Part shown: piece after piece, positions 1-5,746 of the stretch
Numbering within the stretch: the stretch's first letter is position 1
How the letters are laid out: the number at the start of each line of letters is the position of its first letter
Source: Alistipes sp. UBA928
GTDB lineage: Bacteria; Bacteroidota; Bacteroidia; Bacteroidales; Rikenellaceae
Assembly: GCA_002293665.1 (NCBI GenBank)
Contig: DBDQ01000020.1
Location: forward strand, 1 to 8,555
DNA: 8,555 nt
Direction: 5' to 3'
Notes under the pieces: generated by a model
Databases searched by the model: none
The model's input: the letters and a program-made list of their open reading frames with translations, nothing else
Told to the model about the DNA's origin: nothing
Program-made: the position numbers and the translations under genes

Positions 1-22
1 ATTACTTAACTAATCTTGAACC

Positions 23-37
23 ATATTTTATTTAATT
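23..37. repeat. 15-bp AT-rich direct repeat, copy 1
   Basis: The sequence ATATTTTATTTAATT occurs here and again, identically and in the same orientation, at 190-204. A second shared string, TTTGGAAATAT, occurs at 50-60 and 183-193, so the two short elements are separate in the left part and fused in the right part. This could be a duplicated regulatory element or chance similarity in AT-rich DNA. The identity is seen directly; any function is inferred. Confidence 0.6.
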
Positions 38-41
38 AGTA

Positions 42-71
42 TTAGTATTTTTGGAAATATATTTATATTTG
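42..71 (+). promoter_or_regulatory. Bacteroidetes-type promoter candidate
   Basis: TATATTTG at 64-71 matches the Bacteroidetes -7 consensus TAnnTTTG at every fixed position. The -33 element is weak: TTAG at 42-45 lies 18 bp upstream, against the consensus TTTG. Transcription would begin near 78 and run rightward into the hairpin region and terminator at 205-237, rather than directly into the pilin gene. The -7 match is observed; activity is inferred. Confidence 0.4.
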
Positions 72-189
72 CGGCGTGGTTATGCCTTAAAAATAAAAAC
101 GATACGCTCCTGATGCAATATTCGCTCTGAAATGAGCGTTGTACTATCGAATACTCGCGCTAATAGGGGGAACGCGCGGGTGTTTGGAA

Positions 190-204
190 ATATTTTATTT
201 AATT
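190..204. repeat. 15-bp AT-rich direct repeat, copy 2
   Basis: This is the second, identical copy of the 15-mer at 23-37. It directly abuts the terminator stem and is preceded by the second copy of TTTGGAAATAT (183-193), which overlaps it by four bases. Confidence 0.6.
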
Positions 205-237
205 GCACCCCCTGCTTGACGCGGGGGGTGTTTTATT
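205..237 (+). terminator. rho-independent terminator
   Basis: CACCCCC at 206-212 pairs perfectly with GGGGGTG at 224-230 around an 11-nt loop; an outer G205-T231 wobble is possible. A T-rich run TTTTATT (231-237) follows, giving the classic GC stem plus U-tract on the + strand. Read on the other strand it is followed by AATTAAAT, so it is not an obvious bidirectional terminator. It ends whatever is transcribed from the left, either an upstream gene outside the window or the candidate RNA starting near 78. It sits only 59 bp before the pilin ATG, so it could also act as an attenuator. Confidence 0.75.
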
Positions 238-295
238 CTTCGAATAGCAAAGAGTACTAATACTGTAATATTAACCGATTAACCTGACTTTACTT

Positions 296-1453
296 ATGAA
301 AAATTCCTTAGTCATTTTCTCAGTTGTTGTCGCCGTTGCCACCGCATGGCTCGGCTCGTGCGATGATACTCTGCCTCCCGCAGGAAGCAAAGAGTTGACC
401 ATCAGGCTCGATGGCGCTCCCGCAAGGGTGACCCGCGCCGTCGAACCAGGTGCTAAGAACACGGGCATTGCGGTCGATGTCACACGCAGTCTCATCTTTG
501 TGGCCGATGCCGGCGGTACCATCGTGCAGACCGTCGACGTGACGTCCGCCGCCACCGGCGATCCCGGCCAAACGCTTCCCAACCCTGTGACTCCCACCTC
601 CAAAGTCTACGTCGTGGCCAACATTCCCACCGCGCAGGTCGCCGCTTTCAGGGCCTATCAGACCCTCGACGCCGTGAAGGCCGCCACCTCGACCATCGAG
701 AGCCAGAAGGCCGGAGGCTACACCGATCCCGCAATGGCCAACAAGGCGGGTGAAGTCGCCGCCTCCACTGCAACCGGAAGCCCGGCGGTTCTCACCGTCA
801 CGATCGAGCCACTGTTCGCGCGTATCGAGATTGCCTCGATGCAGGCCAGGGTTGACGCGGCCGGTAACACCGTCACCGGTTTCGACGTCACGGGCGTTTT
901 CGTCGATAACTACTACGACGCGTTCACCTACGCCGGTGAGAAGAGCGGCAGCATTGTCTCGAAGAGCTCCACGTTCGCCACCGCCGATGCCGCCACTGTC
1001 ACCTCAACGCTCGGCAGTTGGGCTGCCTACATGAGCGACACCGCAGCCGCAGCTGTCTGGTCGGCCACCGGTTCGCCCGCGAAAGTCACCGACCCCGGCG
1101 CGGGGAGCAATCCCGTCAACGTGTGGGGCTACAACGTCGCACCGAGCGACGGCACCACCGCCGACGATATTCCAGCCATCATCGTCCGCCTCGACGACAT
1201 TCACTACACCAACGCGGCGGGCACGGCTCTCGAACTGACCGGCCCCCGCTATCTCACGGTCGTGGGCTACACCAACGGTACCGAGCTCGGCGAGGTTCTG
1301 CGCGGCGATGTCTACCGTCTCGGGGGCACCACTCCTTTCGCCTTCTCGTTCGCCAACCTCGGGTCTAAACCCTACGAAGAAGCTTCATCGCTCGTCGTCC
1401 ACGTCGACGTCGAACAGTGGAACGTGGTCGACTACGAGCCCATCTTCAACTGA
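296..1453 (+). CDS. FimA/Mfa1-type (type V) fimbrial shaft pilin lipoprotein
   Basis: Probable structural subunit of a Bacteroidales type V pilus, exported as a lipoprotein and assembled on the outer membrane. The 385-residue length is close to Porphyromonas FimA. A hydrophobic signal (about residues 4-20) ends in an LGSC lipobox with Cys22; the acidic DD after it resembles surface-export signals of Bacteroidetes lipoproteins. A first strand (about 32-39) is followed by VTRAV, with Arg47-Ala48 at nearly the position where FimA is cut by Arg-gingipain (after Arg46). KVYVVANI (about 102-109) and IEPLFARIEI are fimbrillin-like core strands. The C-terminus (HVDVEQWNVVDYEPIF, Trp375) resembles the pilin donor-strand region. 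The start is the first ATG before the signal peptide, in an AT-rich leader without a Shine-Dalgarno site. Family assignment is from remembered motifs; the FimA versus Mfa1 subfamily is unresolved. Confidence 0.8.
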   Translation: MKNSLVIFSVVVAVATAWLGSCDDTLPPAGSKELTIRLDGAPARVTRAVEPGAKNTGIAVDVTRSLIFVADAGGTIVQTVDVTSAATGDPGQTLPNPVTPTSKVYVVANIPTAQVAAFRAYQTLDAVKAATSTIESQKAGGYTDPAMANKAGEVAASTATGSPAVLTVTIEPLFARIEIASMQARVDAAGNTVTGFDVTGVFVDNYYDAFTYAGEKSGSIVSKSSTFATADAATVTSTLGSWAAYMSDTAAAAVWSATGSPAKVTDPGAGSNPVNVWGYNVAPSDGTTADDIPAIIVRLDDIHYTNAAGTALELTGPRYLTVVGYTNGTELGEVLRGDVYRLGGTTPFAFSFANLGSKPYEEASSLVVHVDVEQWNVVDYEPIFN

Positions 1454-1486
1454 CGATCGGGCCGCACGGCACTCGAACCACACACA

Positions 1487-1516
1487 GGGCAGTCGGGGTT
1501 GATCCTCCGGCTGTCC
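1487..1516 (+). promoter_or_regulatory. intercistronic stem-loop between pilin and tip genes
   Basis: GGGCAGTCGGGG (1487-1498) can pair with CCTCCGGCTGTCC-side bases 1505-1516 to give 12 consecutive pairs, three of them G-U, around a 6-nt loop (TTGATC). It lies in the 86-bp spacer between the two pilus genes. What follows is GCACACAAAAAAGC with no T-run, so it is not a standard rho-independent terminator. A stable hairpin here could protect the 3' end of a processed pilin mRNA or lower expression of the next gene. Pairing is observed by eye; the role is inferred. Confidence 0.55.
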
Positions 1517-1539
1517 GCACACAAAAAAGCACCACGATT

Positions 1540-4500
1540 ATGTCGAACAGAATGAACATATTCACCGGAATGACACTCGTGGCACTCGCCGCCACGATGG
1601 CTCTGACGGGGTGTGTAGTCGATACCCCTCCGGGGCCGCAGCCCCTCCCGGGAGGCGTGGTAACACTTAATCTCAACCTGCCCGGCAGTTACCACTCCCC
1701 GGTTAGAACCCGCGCGCTCGATCAGACCGACGAAAACGCCGTCGACGAACTTCACGTACTCACTTTCGACGACACGCGACAGCTTGTCGACATCACAGAG
1801 GCCCACGACCGCGGCGGCAACCAATACTCGGTCACACTGCCCGCCCTTGCGCCAGGCGCTCCCGTCACAATGGTGGCGCTGGCCAACTCCGGGACGATAC
1901 TTACCGCCTCTATCGGTCTCAACGCAAACAATGTCACGCCACGCGACTACACCTCGGTGATGCAAAATATCACCGCCGCCGTCGACGGAAAAATGTTCTT
2001 CGACAGCGGCGACAACCGTCTGCCCATGTGGGGCGAGACGCGTCGGTTCAACATACCCGCCGATCCGTCGGCTCCGGCTCCGAGCGAAGGCGTCACCCTG
2101 ATGCGATCGGTGGCGAGGATCGACGTGGGCGTGGGCAACCTTGCCAAAGGCAACGGCGACATGCCCCTCGGATGGGACGGTCTCGACCGTAACGGCGATC
2201 CGGTACCTTTCACCATGACCTCTGTGTGGGTGATCCGTCCGCCCGACCGCTTCAGCGTGGCGCCCCTGCCTGCCAACGTCGACCCCACGGGCAGCAGAAA
2301 CGGCGGCCCGGCGGCTATCGCTCCGTCGGTTCCGGTCTCGGCCGCGCCCTGGGGTGTGGGCAGCTCAGTGGCCGATTTGGGCTACACGGTCGACGGATCC
2401 ACACCTAACAGCATCATGAGCACCATCTACGTTCCCGAGGCCGACATTGCCTCGGGCGGCACTGGCCGTCACCGCCAGCGTATGGCGCTGGTGGTGGGCG
2501 GGATATTCGGCAACGACCCCGCCGCCGCGGAGACCTTCTATCGCGTAGACTTCGGCGACGGTACCCTGCGCGACGTACTGCGCAACACCCTCTACACATT
2601 TAGCATAAAAGATGTCACCGGCAGCGGCAAGGCCACGGTCGAGGAGGCCTACGGTGCGCAGTCGATGAACATGACGGTCGAGATCGAGGAGTGGGGCATG
2701 GGCTACAACTACAACGTGTGGTTCGACGGATCGCACTACTTTGCCATGAGCCACCGCGACGTGAGGTTCGGCCCCATGCCGGGCGGCGCACCCGAGAGGG
2801 TAGATATTCTCACCAACATAGGCGCCGCCGAGGGCGGATTCGGCTTCTATACATCCGACACCGCCACCGCCGCGTCGTTTGCCTCGGGTGGCCCGTTGAC
2901 TTTCCGGGACGCCGTCGACACCTATGAGTACACTCTCGAGAAGAACACGGCGTCCGATGCCTCCGACGATGCCTGGATACTGTGGATCACCAATCCGCGC
3001 CACAACATCGACCCCACGGTCGACAACGCGCGCGAAGATGTGTGGACTGTTAAGACTCTTAACCTTAAGATGCGTTTCACCGTCAGCCAGGACTACGTGC
3101 CGGGCGGCGTGATCTCCATCAACGGACGCCGGTTGGGTAACGGCAACAGGGATGGATCGTTCCTCATCCCCGAGGGCAACGCCGGCAATCCGATCCACAT
3201 CGAGATAGTCAGGCTCGATCCGCTTGCCCTGACCGCCACCGACGCCACCACCGGCGCTCCCGTCACGTGGCTCGACCTGGGCAATACTTCCGGCCTGCAA
3301 ACGGCCGGTGTGGGCGGCGTGTACAGCTATTTGCGCGACGTGACGGTGGGTCCGTACCCTTATGACCCGGCCAATCCCGGCGCAACGGAACGTGTGGCGG
3401 TGATCTCGGCCTTCAGCGAGAGCACGAACACCAACGTCAACTACACCGTCACCCAGGAGGCGCCATACATCCGCACCGCGCGCACGACGGTTCCCGTAAC
3501 TTTCCCGTCCGACGGCTCGTCCGAAATCGTTGTGCCGGTCTACATCGCCACCAACATCGAGGCCGACCACCTGAGGGTGACCAAAGCGGCCGGCGGCGAC
3601 GGCGCCATCAACCTCGTTGATCCCTCCGGGGCGCTCGTGAGCTATGACACGCGCAACTCTGGCAACATGAGGTTCGAAGTGAGGGTGGTCCGCAAACCGG
3701 GCGACGCATACAGCGCCACCTTCGCCGTGTCCACCACCAACGCCGCGATCTACGGCCCTCTGCCCACGGTCGATATCAGCATCGTGGTTCCGCCCGATAA
3801 TCAGATATTCAGCCCCGTCTGGAGTAGAGTATCGTTCCCTGGCGGCCCCGGCACGTGGACTCCGCAAACGCCCGAATGGTCGGCCGCAAAGAGATATGTT
3901 TTCCCGTGGAACACCGCCTCGGTATCGTTCTACGTCGAATCGAACGTGCTGGCCTCGCCCGACACTTCCATAATGTCTGCCGCTGATCTGGCCCTGCTCA
4001 CTGCCGGCACTCCGGCACCCACGGGAGGCGGCACGACGATATACCCCTACACCTTCGATACAGCTTCCGGTAAAACCTCCTATACCACGATCGACCGCCA
4101 CACGCTGGCGTTCAACTCCGCTGTGCCGCCCCACATCGAATCCTCGCGTGCCGACTTCTCCGTCGGCGTGCAGGTATTCCGCATGGCCGCGGGGGCCCAC
4201 CAACCGGCGGGTACCAACTTCGACTGGAACGGACGCGCCCAAAGTTCGCCCGCTTCGATTGACATCACCGGCAACGTCGGCTGGACTGCCACGAGCTCCG
4301 GCGACTGGCTCAGACTGAGGGACGGCGACGCGGGCGGCTCCTTCTCCTCCTCGATCACCGTCGATGACCGCCTCTACGCCCCCGTCGAAGACCCGGCTGA
4401 CACCTACGCCGCGGGCGCCTCCACGATGCTGGTGACCGGCACCCCGTTGCAGTTCACGATCGACCCGCTCGACTTCTACGTGCCGTTCAACGCCTCGCAG

Positions 4501-5739
4501 CCCGAGTCGCGCACGGCGGTAATTAGCGTCACCAACAACGACTACGACCCCGCCAGGTCGGGCGCCGCCGATCCAGCACCCGTAACCGTCACCCAGTGGA
4601 ACAGGGTCCTGCGTAGCGAGGGTTCCGATCTGCCGGCCTATACCGTGCTTCAGCCCGAAGACATCGAGGGAGCCGTGTACAGCTTCATGGCGCGCACAAA
4701 TCTCAACTCGTGGAGGGTCGATTTCTGGGACGCCAACGACGACGGCACGAAAAAAGATCCCGCCAACGCGCTGAAGAGCGTCACCTACTCGGGCTCTCCT
4801 GCGCTGAGTGGCTCCGCCGCACCCATCGTGGTCGCGATCGACGGGGTGGCACTTCCTCCCGCCGACATAATGAAACGCAATTTGCTGATTACCCTCTCGG
4901 CCGGCGGCCTCACCGCGGCCCACGAGCAGCGGGTGGGCATGTGGACTCAGCCGAGTTCGAATCCTCACCCCGGCCTGCCGATCGACCGCAGGGGTATTCC
5001 CGCTCCTCCGGGAGTGTTGGGCGTGGGTGCCGAGTCAGGCCGACTGACCCTGCGCGGCTCCAAGGAGTATCCGGATCAGATGGCCGTCGACGCCGGGTTC
5101 CCGCAGGGGGTGGCCTCCGAGACGGTCTACGTGGTGCTCTTCAAGCGCGGCTCGCTCGTGGGTCTCAGCACCAACCGCGAGTCGAACGCCTATAACGCGG
5201 GTGAGATAATCTGGGCCCCCGCCGAATACGACATCGAAACATTCATCGGCGGCGGTGCCGCGTGGAGCGGTATCCCATCCGTCAGCGGAGCCTATCCGAC
5301 GACAGCCAACATCGCGGCCGGTACGGGTGACCCGTGCGGATTTGTCGACGGTCACGACGGCGGTACCGCGCCGTGGAAAACACCCACGGGCACAAGCACT
5401 CCCTATCCCGGATACTGGGACGGCCCGGCCGGGCGGATAGTTGCCGGACAGAACTACGCCGTCGACCAGGACGGATTGATCCCCCGAACGTGGAACAACA
5501 TGGCCGGAGTCACCGTCAACGGCTGGGTGTTCCGGCGCGATCAGTCGGTAGTTATCCCGCTGGTGGGTTACAGGGCCGATACCAACGGCGGGTACCAGGG
5601 CACGACCAACAACAATCACTACTTTTGGCTCAACGGCGGCGGCATATACATCAACGGCGGCGCGGCCACCACGTCGTTTGTGGTAAATGCCGGACAGGGT
5701 GCAAACTACGCCCTGCCCATCCGTTGCGTGCCCAAATAA
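1540..5739 (+). CDS. giant fimbrillin-domain lipoprotein, probable type V pilus tip adhesin
   Basis: A 1399-residue protein, likely the adhesive tip of the pilus built from the preceding pilin. The chosen ATG gives a short signal with lipobox LTGC (Cys25); the frame is open to a GTG at 1417, but that extension overlaps the pilin and puts 41 non-signal-like residues in front. Residues about 38-395 look like a complete fimbrillin (FimB/Mfa2-like) domain: first strand VVTLNLNL, cleavage-like Arg58-Ala59, LPMWGE (161-166), LMRSVARIDV (187-196), LRDVLRNTLYTFSI (343-356), and EIEEWGMGYNYNVWF (381-395), which resembles the pilin C-terminus. About 1000 residues follow, with BACON/Ig-like strands ending in VSQ (515-517), VTQ (637-639) and VTQ (1017-1019). 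The end, about 1180-1399, resembles FISUMP/lectin-like domains (GTGDPC, IRCVPK); Cys1266 and Cys1396 are the only cysteines besides Cys25 and may form a disulfide. The 86-bp spacer without a terminator suggests co-transcription. Residues 650-890 are unassigned, and the ligand is unknown. Confidence 0.7.
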   Translation: MSNRMNIFTGMTLVALAATMALTGCVVDTPPGPQPLPGGVVTLNLNLPGSYHSPVRTRALDQTDENAVDELHVLTFDDTRQLVDITEAHDRGGNQYSVTLPALAPGAPVTMVALANSGTILTASIGLNANNVTPRDYTSVMQNITAAVDGKMFFDSGDNRLPMWGETRRFNIPADPSAPAPSEGVTLMRSVARIDVGVGNLAKGNGDMPLGWDGLDRNGDPVPFTMTSVWVIRPPDRFSVAPLPANVDPTGSRNGGPAAIAPSVPVSAAPWGVGSSVADLGYTVDGSTPNSIMSTIYVPEADIASGGTGRHRQRMALVVGGIFGNDPAAAETFYRVDFGDGTLRDVLRNTLYTFSIKDVTGSGKATVEEAYGAQSMNMTVEIEEWGMGYNYNVWFDGSHYFAMSHRDVRFGPMPGGAPERVDILTNIGAAEGGFGFYTSDTATAASFASGGPLTFRDAVDTYEYTLEKNTASDASDDAWILWITNPRHNIDPTVDNAREDVWTVKTLNLKMRFTVSQDYVPGGVISINGRRLGNGNRDGSFLIPEGNAGNPIHIEIVRLDPLALTATDATTGAPVTWLDLGNTSGLQTAGVGGVYSYLRDVTVGPYPYDPANPGATERVAVISAFSESTNTNVNYTVTQEAPYIRTARTTVPVTFPSDGSSEIVVPVYIATNIEADHLRVTKAAGGDGAINLVDPSGALVSYDTRNSGNMRFEVRVVRKPGDAYSATFAVSTTNAAIYGPLPTVDISIVVPPDNQIFSPVWSRVSFPGGPGTWTPQTPEWSAAKRYVFPWNTASVSFYVESNVLASPDTSIMSAADLALLTAGTPAPTGGGTTIYPYTFDTASGKTSYTTIDRHTLAFNSAVPPHIESSRADFSVGVQVFRMAAGAHQPAGTNFDWNGRAQSSPASIDITGNVGWTATSSGDWLRLRDGDAGGSFSSSITVDDRLYAPVEDPADTYAAGASTMLVTGTPLQFTIDPLDFYVPFNASQPESRTAVISVTNNDYDPARSGAADPAPVTVTQWNRVLRSEGSDLPAYTVLQPEDIEGAVYSFMARTNLNSWRVDFWDANDDGTKKDPANALKSVTYSGSPALSGSAAPIVVAIDGVALPPADIMKRNLLITLSAGGLTAAHEQRVGMWTQPSSNPHPGLPIDRRGIPAPPGVLGVGAESGRLTLRGSKEYPDQMAVDAGFPQGVASETVYVVLFKRGSLVGLSTNRESNAYNAGEIIWAPAEYDIETFIGGGAAWSGIPSVSGAYPTTANIAAGTGDPCGFVDGHDGGTAPWKTPTGTSTPYPGYWDGPAGRIVAGQNYAVDQDGLIPRTWNNMAGVTVNGWVFRRDQSVVIPLVGYRADTNGGYQGTTNNNHYFWLNGGGIYINGGAATTSFVVNAGQGANYALPIRCVPK

Positions 5740-5746
5740 TCCGGCG

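Larger units (their letters stand above)
78..237 (+). ncRNA. candidate structured small RNA or leader/attenuator
   Basis: Between the promoter-like element and the terminator lie three successive potential hairpins. The first is composite: CGATA 100-104 with TATCG 145-149, GCAA 115-118 with TTGT 139-142, and CGCTC 123-127 with GAGCG 134-138. The second is a 7-bp stem with one G-U pair, 154-160 with 174-180. The third is the terminator stem. There is no credible coding frame. The arrangement suits a roughly 160-nt independent RNA or an untranslated leader of the pilus operon. I do not recognise a known RNA family. Transcript ends are guesses from the promoter and terminator positions. Confidence 0.35.
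38..264. repeat. 10-bp inverted repeat (38-47 and 255-264)
   Basis: AGTATTAGTA at 38-47 is the exact reverse complement of TACTAATACT at 255-264, enclosing about 207 bp that include the promoter-like element and the terminator. Invertible promoters flanked by inverted repeats are common ahead of surface-structure genes in Bacteroidales, and the size would fit. However, the arms are short and AT-rich, the left arm lies in a tandem ATTAGT repeat, and no promoter facing the pilin was found in the inverted orientation. Chance is a real possibility. Confidence 0.3.

Noticed and set aside
132..260. 42-codon frame (ATG at 132, TAA at 258)
   Set aside because: It runs through the terminator hairpin and two potential stems, has no ribosome binding site and no recognisable features; most likely chance.
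1487..1516. Intercistronic hairpin as a rho-independent terminator
   Set aside because: It is followed by GCACACAAAAAAGC, with no T-run on the + strand. On the minus strand, the run just before it is T-rich but on the wrong side to serve as a terminator there.
1417..1539. Upstream extension of the adhesin from a GTG
   Set aside because: It overlaps the pilin and adds 41 polar residues ahead of a good lipoprotein signal peptide that starts at the ATG at 1540.
2365..4968. 867-codon open frame on the minus strand inside the adhesin gene
   Set aside because: Its translation is Arg/Gly/Val/His-rich with no recognisable domain or signal. The + strand frame has lipobox and fimbrillin features. Long antisense frames arise from GC-rich codon bias.
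1540..5739. Giant protein as the FimB/Mfa2 membrane anchor
   Set aside because: Anchors keep their lipidated N-terminus and are of ordinary size; here an Arg-Ala site follows the first strand and a long adhesin-like extension is present. Not fully excluded, so kept as an alternative in the two-gene finding.
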